Shown here in pieces: positions 1 to 8,733 of a DNA stretch of 64,000 nucleotides (position 1 is its first letter; every line of letters starts with the position of its first letter). Both the position numbers and the translations under genes were made by a program. The notes beneath the pieces were generated by a model. It had not been told where the DNA came from and did no database searches. It saw only the letters and a list, made by a program, of their open reading frames with translations. The stretch is from Trichormus variabilis 0441 (GTDB lineage: Bacteria; Cyanobacteriota; Cyanobacteriia; Cyanobacteriales; Nostocaceae): assembly GCF_009856605.1 (NCBI RefSeq), contig NZ_CP047242.1, positions 3,168,001 to 3,232,000 on the forward strand. The letters run 5' to 3'.

Positions 1-492
1 AAACACTGCTGCTAATCGTAGTATTTGTTAGCACTAACAGATTTTTAAGCAGAAATTAGGGACTTCCAGATAAAAAAATATACAAGGGTGCGCCAGTGTG
101 AGAAAACCTATCTGTACCAAGAACTTATTCATACTGACGCACCTTACTGACAATAAATTGGGAATAATTTATTTTTTTGTGTTCCCTTAGAGCATTTCTG
201 AATAGAATTATGAATTTCAGGATTTGATGCTTCCAACTCATGCACTCCTTCCCTATGCGTTGTGAGTACATCCTTACCTATAATTACTGTTGAGTTATTT
301 CACGGATAGTTTGACCATAAACACGCATCCTTTCACTATGAAAAGGAGGGGTTAATAGTTGACGTTGGCACAAGGGGCATGGAGGTTAGCGTCGGGAAAA
401 GTTGTAAAATCTGAATTTATTAATTTAGGATTGTGAATTTGCAAGGTCACACAAAGCGGTATATTCAAGTATGGCAGGGTCGGAAGTAAGCA
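1..492. other. intergenic, upstream of the parA-like gene
   Basis: I see no convincing gene here. It holds an imperfect inverted repeat (84-145) and, on the minus strand around 200-260, a start-less open frame that I do not call. The last bases carry a GGAAG ribosome-binding site at 482-486, six bases before the GTG start at 493. Confidence 0.5.
84..145. repeat. inverted repeat with GGTGCGTCAGT-type arms
   Basis: The left arm at 84-97 (aagggtgcgccagt) pairs with the right arm at 133-145 (actgacgcacctt), with small mismatches. The same arm type (GGGTGCGTCA / TGACGCACCC) bounds the foldback element at 14022-14245, so this may be a short member or relic of that family. Confidence 0.5.
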
Positions 493-1125
493 GTGCCAAA
501 AATCATCACTATTCTCAACGGTAAAGGGGGAGTCGGTAAAACGACTACCGCCATCAACTTAGCTGCTCAGTTTGCGAAGAAAAAAAAAGTTATTCTCATT
601 GATACAGACATACAAGGTTCTGCCAGTTGGTGGTTTGGCCGAAATCAAAACGGTATGGGGTTTGATTTATCCCAAGAAACCAATCCTCAACTCTTAGGGC
701 AGTTGCAAACAATAAAAGGTTACGATTTAGTAGTAGTAGATACGCCACCTGCGCTACACTCGGAAGCATTAGCTACAGTAGTAGCGATCGCAGACTATCT
801 AGTTTTACCTACACCTCCATCAGCAATGGATTTGGCTGTATTAATTGAGACAGTCAAAGCGGCTGTAGTTCCGTCCGGGGTTCCCCATCGGGTGCTACTT
901 ACAAAGGTTGACACTCGGAGTATAAATGAAGCAATAGAAGCACAAAATACTCTCCAAAGGTTAGGAATTCCCGTTTGTAAGGCTTTTATTCGGATATATA
1001 AAGCCCATGAAAGAGCAGCCTTGGACGGTGTAGCTATTGACCAATGGCGAGGCAAAAATGCTAGAGAAGCGGAATCAGACTACCATCGAGTGGCGGAAGA
1101 ATTACAGCGTGACTGGAGGAAATAA
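493..1125 (+). CDS. ParA/MinD-family ATPase (partition type)
   Basis: This is a 210-aa P-loop ATPase of the ParA/MinD/Soj family, which uses ATP to segregate or position DNA or protein cargo. The N-terminus carries the deviant Walker A motif [10 protein letters not shown] (residues 9-18) with its signature lysine. Walker B follows at DLVVVDTPP, and DTDIQGSA lies between them. The length fits small 'orphan' ParAs without a DNA-binding N-terminal extension. The start is GTG, supported by GGAAG six bases upstream. The stop overlaps the next start by one base (TAATG), so the two genes should be translationally coupled. There is no ParB-type HTH gene nearby; the coiled-coil neighbour may act as adaptor. 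The cargo cannot be told from sequence. Confidence 0.9.
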   Translation: MPKIITILNGKGGVGKTTTAINLAAQFAKKKKVILIDTDIQGSASWWFGRNQNGMGFDLSQETNPQLLGQLQTIKGYDLVVVDTPPALHSEALATVVAIADYLVLPTPPSAMDLAVLIETVKAAVVPSGVPHRVLLTKVDTRSINEAIEAQNTLQRLGIPVCKAFIRIYKAHERAALDGVAIDQWRGKNAREAESDYHRVAEELQRDWRK

Positions 1126-1748
1126 TGCCTAGAAAACAGAATCTCTCGGACTTAATCCAAGAGGAAGCCCAAAAATTTACACCATCTGCTGGCGAAACTG
1201 CCATTGAAGTGACAGCGCAAGAAGTGGTTGAAGAAACTTCTACTACCCCAGAAGAATCAGAACAGACTCTAGAAGCAACTGCTGCTAAACGTAGCACTCC
1301 TACTAAAGCAGATTTAGAAGCTACTATCAAAGAATTACAAGCCAGTTTAAAAAAATCTGAACAACAGGAAAAATCGCTACAGCAAAAAATAGATGATTTG
1401 CAATCAGCTTTATCTGAACAAAAATCTTCAGTTAAAAAACTCACTAAGGAACTAGACGAAACCAAAAAAACTGCCCTACAACTGGCAGAAGCTAACTCCC
1501 AGCTTATAGAAGAACAGAAATCTTTGGCTTCTGCACAAGAAAAAGAGCAGTTGGAGAGACAACAGTTAGAAAAACAAAGACAAGAGAAAGAACTGCTAGA
1601 AAAAGAACTGCTAGAAAAACAAAGACAAGAGAAAGAAAGCTATAAACCAGTACATTATCGAAAATCACATCGGCTACCTGAAAATTACCCAACACAACAG
1701 GTAGAAACCAATGATGATTTTTCTTCAAATACTTGGTTGTATGATTAA
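1125..1748 (+). CDS. coiled-coil protein, candidate partner of the ParA ATPase
   Basis: I do not recognise a named family. The 207-aa product is very rich in Glu, Gln, Lys and Leu, and about residues 60-180 should form a long coiled coil. An internal DNA repeat at roughly 1575-1640 gives the reiterated QRQEKELLEKE pattern. The C-terminus (about 180-207) is less charged and ends SNTWLYD. The start codon shares one base with the stop of the ParA-like gene, a strong sign of co-translation. By position it could be the ParB-like adaptor or cargo linker of an orphan ParA pair; this is inference. Confidence 0.75.
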   Translation: MPRKQNLSDLIQEEAQKFTPSAGETAIEVTAQEVVEETSTTPEESEQTLEATAAKRSTPTKADLEATIKELQASLKKSEQQEKSLQQKIDDLQSALSEQKSSVKKLTKELDETKKTALQLAEANSQLIEEQKSLASAQEKEQLERQQLEKQRQEKELLEKELLEKQRQEKESYKPVHYRKSHRLPENYPTQQVETNDDFSSNTWLYD

Positions 1749-2061
1749 AGATAGAAGGCTAGGTGCATCATAGGGCAGGAAGAGGGATTTGATAATTACG
1801 TCCTTTATCTCCCACCCTGTGGTTTGGTGGTAGCCTCTCTACAAGAGGAGTTAAAGCCCCACATACCTTACTCTTTTTCCTGCATCCGGTACGCTGCGGT
1901 AACAATTTCGGATTTTGTCGCGCTTGCCTTGACTATGCAGGCGCAAGTTTACTCACAGGGGATTTTGAATTAATTTTCCCTAATTTCCATGATCGTTTTT
2001 CATGCGTAATTCCTATTGATATCAATCCGCTTCATCTGCTTCTGAATCTTGAGAATTGCTC
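1749..2061. other. intergenic region with a start-less open frame
   Basis: No supported gene. A frame stays open on the plus strand from about 1793 to 2064 but has no ATG, GTG or TTG with a ribosome-binding site and matches nothing I recognise. A small hairpin (CCTCTCTACAAGAGG) lies near 1833-1847. Confidence 0.4.
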
Positions 2062-3759
2062 ATGAAATACCGAATAATATCTCTGTTGCTGTGTGTTATG
2101 GTCATTACTCATACTGTTCCAGCAAAAGCTGCACCTAATATATTGGTAGATTCTAGTGATAAATCTATACATATTACTGGTTGGTTAGGTGAAGAAAGTG
2201 CTTTAGTTGGTAACTTAAGATTAACGGCTCAGGGAGAAAATATTGAGAAATTCGTCTTTTTAGCCTCAGATTTGCGGCGAAAAGAAGGCAACGAAATTAT
2301 TAACCGCCACCAAGTAACCGTAGTAGGTGAAACAAAACTTTCTGTAGGTATTCCTCAAGATTTCCAACTGAAAGTCACCGATGTTCGTTTACCTGGAACT
2401 TATGAAGGAACTCTCCAAGTATTGCTACCAAATCAAACTCAGCCGCAAATACAAAATATTTCTCTTCAAGTAATTGCTAAAGCTAGACCGACTCTCATTC
2501 CCTTGGGTGGTACAGAACAAATTCAACTACATCTAGTCAACTGTGATGGTATTCTCGGTTTTTTTGACTGCTTGCTCGCTAAAGGATTACTACCAGCTAG
2601 TGCATTTTTAAGCCAGTGGCAACTCCAATTTGATAATCCTAGTCAAGGGCCTGTAACTATTATTGATGCTAGAGTCATTCTCAGAGGTGAACAGACAGGA
2701 TATCAATTAACAGAGACAGCTTTGAGTTTGCCTCAAGGATCTGTGAATTTACCAGGCGATCGCATAGTTACTTTACCATTAAATTTAAATCGTTCCATCA
2801 TCCCCCCAGATCGTTACACAGGGACTATTTACTTCACCCTATCAGGACAAACGCAAAGGTTAGCCATACCAGTAGATTTGAGGATGCGTTCTGGGCCAAT
2901 TTTACCCCTAATGGTGTTAATATTTGGCGTAATTTTGGGTCGATTATTCAAATATATGCAGGAATCTGGTAGCGACATTACCAGAGCTATTAAGGCAGTT
3001 TACCGCCTCAAAGCCAGAATTAGACAAGAAGCAGAACATAGCGAAGACCAAGACATACTCAACAACATGGTTGAATGGGTAGGACAATTAATTCGATGGG
3101 AGAAGATAGATAAGGCCTTAGCAGAAATAGATGCCATTGAAGCCAGATTGGAAGCCTTAAACAAGCTGAGACAAATAGAAAACCAAATACTAGAGATGCG
3201 GGAAGAAGACAGCCTCAATAAAATGGCTCATGAGGTGCATAAAAATATTATTAAAACTCGTTCACTTTTAGCACAAAGGAATGATGCTGTTGCTCAAAAG
3301 TGTATGCAGGAAGTAATGAAGGGTTTAGCCAACCTCAATCAAAAACGGCAATTAGATAAATATTTCCTGCACAATGAAGCTTTCTCACTGCTAGAACTAG
3401 CCGATTCAGTACAAAGGTTTTTAATTCAAGCTGATGCAGTTTCCCCAATACCGAGTAACCAACCGGAATGGAAAATTCGCTGTCAAGATTTCCTAATATT
3501 ACTTTCTGGGGTGTCTGATGACATACGCATCGGAGCTACATTTTGGCTTGTGCGGCCTTTTTTATCCCTAACGCTACTAGTTGGTTTGTCTTTGGTGGGT
3601 ATAGGTTCGCTTTATGTAGACAACGGACTCACTTTTGGTGCTAGACCTTTCTCCGACTATTTAGGATTAATTCTCTGGGGAATTAGTGCTGATGTCGCTA
3701 GTCGCAATCTCAGCAGTTTACAAAATAAAAATTTAGATAATAATACAAACCTGAGCTAA
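2062..3759 (+). CDS. secreted/membrane protein with central coiled coil, unknown function
   Basis: The N-terminus is a typical Sec signal peptide ending AKAAP near residue 24, so the following ~250 residues should be periplasmic and look beta-rich. A transmembrane helix follows at about 279-297 (PLMVLIFGVILGRLF). Next comes a charged, mostly helical/coiled-coil stretch at about 305-430 that would then be cytoplasmic, and a second hydrophobic region at about 493-546. I chose the ATG at 2062, which starts the signal peptide cleanly; a TTG two codons upstream (2056) is also in frame. The topology suggests coupling of an envelope domain to a cytoplasmic coiled coil. I do not recognise the family and the neighbours give no clear function. 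Confidence 0.75.
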   Translation: MKYRIISLLLCVMVITHTVPAKAAPNILVDSSDKSIHITGWLGEESALVGNLRLTAQGENIEKFVFLASDLRRKEGNEIINRHQVTVVGETKLSVGIPQDFQLKVTDVRLPGTYEGTLQVLLPNQTQPQIQNISLQVIAKARPTLIPLGGTEQIQLHLVNCDGILGFFDCLLAKGLLPASAFLSQWQLQFDNPSQGPVTIIDARVILRGEQTGYQLTETALSLPQGSVNLPGDRIVTLPLNLNRSIIPPDRYTGTIYFTLSGQTQRLAIPVDLRMRSGPILPLMVLIFGVILGRLFKYMQESGSDITRAIKAVYRLKARIRQEAEHSEDQDILNNMVEWVGQLIRWEKIDKALAEIDAIEARLEALNKLRQIENQILEMREEDSLNKMAHEVHKNIIKTRSLLAQRNDAVAQKCMQEVMKGLANLNQKRQLDKYFLHNEAFSLLELADSVQRFLIQADAVSPIPSNQPEWKIRCQDFLILLSGVSDDIRIGATFWLVRPFLSLTLLVGLSLVGIGSLYVDNGLTFGARPFSDYLGLILWGISADVASRNLSSLQNKNLDNNTNLS

Positions 3760-4051
3760 AAAATTACGCAGCTAAAGTACCAGATGTCCAGTTACTCATG
3801 CACTCCATGCCTTCTTTGCCGATTACCGTCCTTCCTACAGAGAAACAGCAGCTAAGGACGGTTGTCAACGTTTCCAGGCATAATTTAAAGAACATGGTGT
3901 GTGTAGATTCGTAATGGGTAATTCGTAGTGTGTAGTTAATAATGCTGACTACGAATTGCAAAATAATTACAAACTATATGAAAACTTTTATTTAAAAATA
4001 GTACACTACTCTAGCATCTATCTACTTTCAGACAGTTGGTAAATAGCTTGA

Positions 4052-4585
4052 ATGTACAAATTTGCTCCTGCTTGCGAACAAGAGACAATTGTATTTGGTG
4101 CTGCCCGTCCTGGTTACTCAGACCAAGAAGTATACAATTGGATAGAGTTTATGCGGCAGCAAAATATAAAACGAGTATGTTGTCTTCTATCTAATGAACA
4201 ACTAGCTGGCTACTCTCATCTTTTAAGTACATATCAACAAGAATTTGGCAATCAACAAGTTTGTTGGGCAGCAATCGCCGATTTTCACTTAGCTGATTTA
4301 GCAACTCTTACAGAGAAAATACTGCCATTTTTAATAGAAGCAGACAAACTCAAAGAAAGAGTTGTTGTTCACTGTTCTGGTGGCATTGGACGTACTGGCC
4401 ATGTGTTAGCTGCGTGGTTGGTTTGTGGTAGAGGGTTTGCAAATCAAGATGCTATAGCCGCCGTCAAATGTACAGGGAGAAATCCTCATGAAGCTGTAAT
4501 CGCTGCTGTATTCCAAGGTAAAAATCCCTTAACAGTTGCCAAAGAACTTGATTTTCTGCTGAATAATTGTCGGATATTAACGTGA
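4052..4585 (+). CDS. protein tyrosine / dual-specificity phosphatase-like protein
   Basis: The 177-aa protein carries the cysteine-phosphatase P-loop HCSGGIGRTG with nucleophile C108 and phosphate-binding R114. An upstream Asp in IADFHLADL (about residue 80) is a candidate general acid. In size and motif it belongs with small tyrosine or dual-specificity phosphatases, which remove phosphate from protein Tyr/Ser/Thr or sometimes other phosphoesters. No signal peptide or membrane helix is visible, so it should be cytosolic. It lies 170-185 bases upstream of the GTPase gene in the same orientation; co-transcription is possible but not shown. The physiological substrate is unknown. Confidence 0.85.
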   Translation: MYKFAPACEQETIVFGAARPGYSDQEVYNWIEFMRQQNIKRVCCLLSNEQLAGYSHLLSTYQQEFGNQQVCWAAIADFHLADLATLTEKILPFLIEADKLKERVVVHCSGGIGRTGHVLAAWLVCGRGFANQDAIAAVKCTGRNPHEAVIAAVFQGKNPLTVAKELDFLLNNCRILT

Positions 4586-4769
4586 GTTGTAGTTATGAAT
4601 TAATTACAAAATCTAGAGAGTGATATATTTTTGTATTTGTTTATATTTCCTATTTTATGACTGTTTTTCCGAGAATTATGTATGTAGCAGTTTTTTAATG
4701 TTGCAAATTATCTAGAATTTCTAGATCACAACAAAATATTGAATAATTATTACAGTGATGGTGATTATT

Positions 4770-5732
4770 ATGAACTTAGCGACTGCAACTACCCCCAAAA
4801 CATTTAGTCTTTTAAGTATTGGTCAACGAGGAGTTGGCAAAACAGTTTTCCTGGCTGGCAGCTATACAGAATTAAGTCCTGATAATCAAACAAATACTCC
4901 TCAGAAGTTGTGGTTCGATTGCCAAGATAGCGAAGTACAAGCAAATCTGGAAAATATTAAAAATCATGTTGCTCGTACCAATCTCTACCCACCTGCCACA
5001 ATTAAGATTACTAATTTTAACTTTAGTTTGAAGCGTCAAATTCGTTCAAATGTGGAAACAGTGTGCAACTTTCGTTGGTGGGATATTCCTGGTGAGTCCT
5101 GTAATATTCATAATCCTGACTTTCAGGAAATGATCCTCACTTCTAGTGGCTGCTGTGTATTCATTAATGCCCATGCTCTGATTAATGATCAAAATTACCC
5201 CCGCTTACTGGAGGATATTTACAACCAAGTAGCAGCGATCGCCTCTGTAGTTTACAAGTATAATATTAAGTACGCCTTCGCTTTGATTTTGACTAAGTGT
5301 GATCTGCTCGAACTCAACCCATCTACCCTGCTACAAATTGATCAGCACCTACAACCTCTAATTAGCTATCTTGATTCGCTCAAGGCCACCTATCAAAAAT
5401 TTTATTCCGCTATTCCTATTGTTTCTCTAGATGGTGTTTCCAGTCTCAAAGCTCAAGGTGCAGCTAGTCCCTTACTGTGGTTATTGTCAAATCTCAACGA
5501 TGTGGAAATTTATCCACCACAAGAAGATTTGACAGATGAACCGAGCCAGCAGTCATTTACTGCACGGATACCACGACCAAAAAGCTCCAAGGAAGTTTTA
5601 CTTGTATCTTTGGTAAGTGCTATTTTACTAGGGGCGATCGCATCACTTTTCCTATCCTTCAAGTCATTAACATCTATTCCCCAACAAGCACCAACCATCG
5701 AACAACCAAAAAACCCAATTAAACAATATTAA
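4770..5732 (+). CDS. membrane-tethered small GTPase-like P-loop protein
   Basis: A P-loop GTPase-like domain occupies about the first 230 residues. Counting from the first in-frame codon at 4755, Walker A/G1 is GQRGVGKT (23-30), the G3-like DIPG is at 110-113 and the G4-like TKCD at 180-183, the specificity motif that favours guanine. A linker leads to one transmembrane helix near the C-terminus (about 281-302, LLGAIASLFLS), making it a tail-anchored cytoplasmic enzyme. The start is uncertain: GTG 4755, ATG 4758 and ATG 4770 are in frame. I prefer 4770, which has GGTGA five bases upstream. The WD40 gene starts 67 bases downstream, so the two are probably an operon. No standard family name fits well. 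Confidence 0.8.
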   Translation: MNLATATTPKTFSLLSIGQRGVGKTVFLAGSYTELSPDNQTNTPQKLWFDCQDSEVQANLENIKNHVARTNLYPPATIKITNFNFSLKRQIRSNVETVCNFRWWDIPGESCNIHNPDFQEMILTSSGCCVFINAHALINDQNYPRLLEDIYNQVAAIASVVYKYNIKYAFALILTKCDLLELNPSTLLQIDQHLQPLISYLDSLKATYQKFYSAIPIVSLDGVSSLKAQGAASPLLWLLSNLNDVEIYPPQEDLTDEPSQQSFTARIPRPKSSKEVLLVSLVSAILLGAIASLFLSFKSLTSIPQQAPTIEQPKNPIKQY

Positions 5733-5799
5733 TTTGATACAATCCCCCAGTTCCCACATTTAATACAAGATCAGATTCTCTTTCCCCTGCCCTCGTAGT

Positions 5800-7569
5800 A
5801 TGACCCCTTTAAATTTAGGTCAACTTGTATACACCAGCTTTGCTATCGCGGGATTGAGAACCGTGGCGAGTAAAGAAGTTCCTCCGGAAATTCAGCAGGC
5901 CTTCTTAGAAAAGGTGGTTTACCAGTATTGGGATGCCTATAATCCACCCAGTGCAGGATATAGAGCTGCATACTTACTTCAGGTAACTTCAGAGGATAAC
6001 TTGTTTGGTTGGTTATACAACGATGGGCTGGATGATTTTGGTCGCAGCGATGTTCCATATTTTCTTTGTTACTATTTACCTGGCAAACTACACCCCAGCC
6101 AACTCGAAAACATTTTTATTTGTCTATGCACTGGCCCAATAACCATCGTAGACAGGCAAAATCTCCCAGTTTCTTTAGAAAGCTTGGTAACTCAAAACTT
6201 ATGGAGTTACCAGCCTACTCGTGCTGGGGTAAAAATTCCCAGACAGGTGATTGAGGAAAGCCAAATTACCCTCAAGCAGGAAGAATTGCTCAATTTATTT
6301 GTCTGTGCATCCCAGGATGAAATAAAAGATACTTCCATAGCTGATCGAAATTTACTGATCGTTAGTAAACAGAAAATACGTCTACTAGACACCCCTACAA
6401 CCCCTAATCAAGCCATTACCCAGCAGGAACTACCTCTGGCGGTCAGGATAGCGGAAAATGATCACCAGATGCCGGCAGCTAAAACTCATCTCACAGATAA
6501 CCAAAAAGCTGTTTTCCCCTTCCCTGGAAAGTTGACTTTAATGCTGGGGACAATAGCAACTGTTGTTTCTCTACTCACCTTGAATTATTTTCTGAAAATT
6601 GCCCCTTTTGCTGGGACTGTCCAAAAAGTTACCGCACCTATCCCCACTCCAAATCCCCCTGTAGACCAGCAAAGTACTACCCTGACTAAAACATTATTTG
6701 GTCATACAGATTCGGTTTGGTCTGTTGCACTCACCAAGGATGGACAAACTTTGATGAGTGCTAGTGAAGATAAAACTATTAAAGTTTGGAATCTAGATAC
6801 GGCAAAGGTTACAACTACACTACAAGGACATACGGATACAGTACGGGCGATCGCTCTCACCCCAGATGACCAGACTTTAATCAGTGGGAGTGCAGACAAG
6901 ACAATTAAAATCTGGAATCTCCAGACATTCAAGTTAAAAAGAACAATGAGTTCCTTGTCTGGTGGTATTTGGTCACTGGCTATCAGCAGCGACGGACAAA
7001 CACTGGTCACCGTTCACGAAAATGGTAGTATCCAAATTTGGAACTTTCCCACAGGACAACTCCTCCGCACAATTAAGGGACATCAAGGTCGGGTTTTCTC
7101 TGTGGCGATGAGTCCTGACGGGGAGACTTTCGCTACTGGTGGCATTGATAAAAACATCAAAATTTGGAACTTATATACAGGGGAATGCCTCCGCACGATC
7201 GCCGAACATCAAGACGCAGTAAGAGCGTTAGTTTTCAGCCACGATGGTAAGATGCTCGTTAGTAGTAGTTGGGATCAAACCATTAAGATTTGGCAGATGC
7301 CCACAGGTAAATTGCTCCATACCCTCCTGGGGCATACTTCACGAGTAGTAACTCTGAGTTTGGGAATTGCTGAACAAACCCTTGTCAGTGGCAGCCTCGA
7401 CAACAAGCTCAAAATCTGGAACCTGCAAACAGGTAAATTACTTGAAACCCTATCTGGACATTCTGACTGGATTTTAGCGATCGCCACCAACCCTGCAAAG
7501 CAAATCTTAGTAAGTAGCGCTAAAGATAAAACTATCAGAGTTTGGCAGCCGCAAATTATTGGTAGGTGA
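5800..7569 (+). CDS. WD40 membrane protein with GAP1-N-like N-terminal domain
   Basis: The 589-aa protein has three parts. Residues 1-200 form a globular domain starting LGQLVYTSF and containing GYRAAYLLQ, DDFGRSDVPYFLCYYL and ENIFICL. The 'YTS ... GR ... F' layout resembles N-terminal domains of GTPase-associated proteins (GAP1-N), a comparison I make by eye. A transmembrane helix follows at about 245-267. Seven WD40 repeats (about 298-586, each ending in KIWNL-type motifs) make one beta-propeller. The gene directly follows the membrane-tethered GTPase, consistent with an adaptor or effector reading GTPase state at the membrane. WD40 and the membrane helix are certain; the N-terminal assignment is inference. 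Confidence 0.85.
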   Translation: MTPLNLGQLVYTSFAIAGLRTVASKEVPPEIQQAFLEKVVYQYWDAYNPPSAGYRAAYLLQVTSEDNLFGWLYNDGLDDFGRSDVPYFLCYYLPGKLHPSQLENIFICLCTGPITIVDRQNLPVSLESLVTQNLWSYQPTRAGVKIPRQVIEESQITLKQEELLNLFVCASQDEIKDTSIADRNLLIVSKQKIRLLDTPTTPNQAITQQELPLAVRIAENDHQMPAAKTHLTDNQKAVFPFPGKLTLMLGTIATVVSLLTLNYFLKIAPFAGTVQKVTAPIPTPNPPVDQQSTTLTKTLFGHTDSVWSVALTKDGQTLMSASEDKTIKVWNLDTAKVTTTLQGHTDTVRAIALTPDDQTLISGSADKTIKIWNLQTFKLKRTMSSLSGGIWSLAISSDGQTLVTVHENGSIQIWNFPTGQLLRTIKGHQGRVFSVAMSPDGETFATGGIDKNIKIWNLYTGECLRTIAEHQDAVRALVFSHDGKMLVSSSWDQTIKIWQMPTGKLLHTLLGHTSRVVTLSLGIAEQTLVSGSLDNKLKIWNLQTGKLLETLSGHSDWILAIATNPAKQILVSSAKDKTIRVWQPQIIGR

Positions 7570-7571
7570 AG

Positions 7572-8483
7572 TTACTTGAGATAAAACAATAATCCAATAC
7601 CTGCGATCGCAATGATTACCCCAGCGAGCGATCGCCAACTCACTTTTTCACCGAGACATAGGGACAGGGGGATAACGAATAGTGGACTAGTTTGCATCAA
7701 GGTGGAAGCAACTCCCGCAGCTGTGAGTTTAATTGCTGTTTGTTGTAGCCAAATTCCTAAATATGTGCCGCAAAAGGAAGCGAAGCAACTAATCAATATA
7801 ACCCGCCACGATTCTCTGTAAAAGTAGGACGACATTTGACGTTTGTAGCTCAACCATATCCCTACCACCAAAATTAACTCAGCCGCAGATAATCGCAGTA
7901 AAGCCGCCCACAAAGGTGTAACGTTACCAATAGCAAATGCGGCACGAGAGATGACTGTACCGGCGGCATTAGTCATTGCTGCGAGTAAAGCAAAGCCAAG
8001 ACCCCGCATCAAAAGACTATCCTCTACCCTCTTACCTCCTGTATCGGGAACCCGTTCTGTAACTACCCAAGCCACCCCCATAATAGTGAGTAAAATTCCA
8101 CACCAAGCGCGGAAATTTAACTGTTCTTGGAGGACAAGATTTGCGGCGATCGCTGTTATGGGAGGAGCTAAAGTGCCGATAAGTAACACACGACGCGCCC
8201 CTAAGTAATTGATTGCAGCTAGAAAAGCCGTATCCCCCAAAGCAATACCAACAACACCACTCAAGCAGAGGAGCAAAATCTGTGTGTGGTCAGAGATAGG
8301 CAAGGATTCGCCAGTTAACCAAATAGTCAGGGAAAGAAAGGCGATCGCCACGATTCCTTTAATCAAGTTTAACTGTAGCGGTGCAATCCTTTGCCCCACA
8401 ATCCCATACAGTACAGAAGCGATCGCCCACAAACCAGCAGCAACCAAGGCGGCTAATTCACCTTTACCATCTGTGAATGGCAA
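7572..8483 (-). CDS. EamA/DMT-family exporter (10 TM)
   Basis: The ~303-aa product is almost entirely hydrophobic, with ten predicted helices in two EamA-like halves (for example ALVAAGLWAIASVLYG near the N-terminus and SPLFVIPLSLCLGEKV near the C-terminus). This family exports metabolites and amino acids; the substrate cannot be told. It ends three bases from the stop of the convergent WD40 gene. The start is odd: the first frame start is TTG at 8483, without a nearby ribosome-binding site. A strong GAGGAG at 8511-8516 instead sits six bases before an in-frame ATT at 8504, seven codons upstream. A perfect CIRCE operator lies 85 bases upstream of the TTG. Confidence 0.88.
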   Translation of the reverse strand: MPFTDGKGELAALVAAGLWAIASVLYGIVGQRIAPLQLNLIKGIVAIAFLSLTIWLTGESLPISDHTQILLLCLSGVVGIALGDTAFLAAINYLGARRVLLIGTLAPPITAIAANLVLQEQLNFRAWCGILLTIMGVAWVVTERVPDTGGKRVEDSLLMRGLGFALLAAMTNAAGTVISRAAFAIGNVTPLWAALLRLSAAELILVVGIWLSYKRQMSSYFYRESWRVILISCFASFCGTYLGIWLQQTAIKLTAAGVASTLMQTSPLFVIPLSLCLGEKVSWRSLAGVIIAIAGIGLLFYLK

Positions 8484-8510
8484 AGTTAAATAATTATTAA
8501 AAATAAAATG

Positions 8511-8516
8511 CTCCTC
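8511..8516 (-). promoter_or_regulatory. strong Shine-Dalgarno GAGGAG that points to an ATT start
   Basis: On the minus strand GAGGAG is followed after six bases by ATT (8504-8502), in frame with the DMT exporter. It is about 28 bases from the TTG at 8483, too far to serve it. Either the gene uses a rare ATT start or this is a chance match. Confidence 0.4.
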
Positions 8517-8567
8517 TAAATTTATGCCTGAAACTATTTAATAACACCCCAAATAATAGCATATTTT

Positions 8568-8594
8568 TTAGCACTCAAACCTAGAGAGTGCTAA
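8568..8594. promoter_or_regulatory. CIRCE operator (HrcA binding site)
   Basis: The two arms TTAGCACTC (8568-8576) and GAGTGCTAA (8586-8594) are separated by nine bases and match the CIRCE consensus perfectly. HrcA binds CIRCE and represses chaperone operons (groESL, groEL2) in cyanobacteria. Here it lies between a DMT exporter (minus) and a 116-aa unknown protein (plus). On the minus strand TATGAT directly abuts the left arm and could be a -10 box, but I see no good -35, so the direction of control is unresolved. Confidence 0.85.
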
Positions 8595-8733
8595 TCATAA
8601 AAGACAATTTTAATCTGGATATATAGGCAAACATTACTGTATTCATGGACGAAATATAGGTGATTTTGCCCACATAATTAACTTTCAAAATGTGTACGTT
8701 ACGTAAAACTAACTAACCATTGGGAATACTAGC

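Noticed and set aside
1793..2064. open plus-strand frame of about 90 codons
   Set aside because: No usable start codon and no recognisable motif; possibly a decayed gene but not supportable.
3764..3961. 65-aa minus-strand frame with a Cys-rich part (from Met at 3895)
   Set aside because: No ribosome-binding site and the upstream half is repeat sequence (ATGGGTAATTCGTAG). A 13-base GGAGTGCATGAGT match to 237-249 was noted, but it is too short to support a gene family.
8600..8733. NtcA-type GTA-N8-TAC sites upstream of the 116-aa gene
   Set aside because: I looked for the GTA-N8-TAC pattern around GTACGTTACGTAA and elsewhere; the spacing does not fit.
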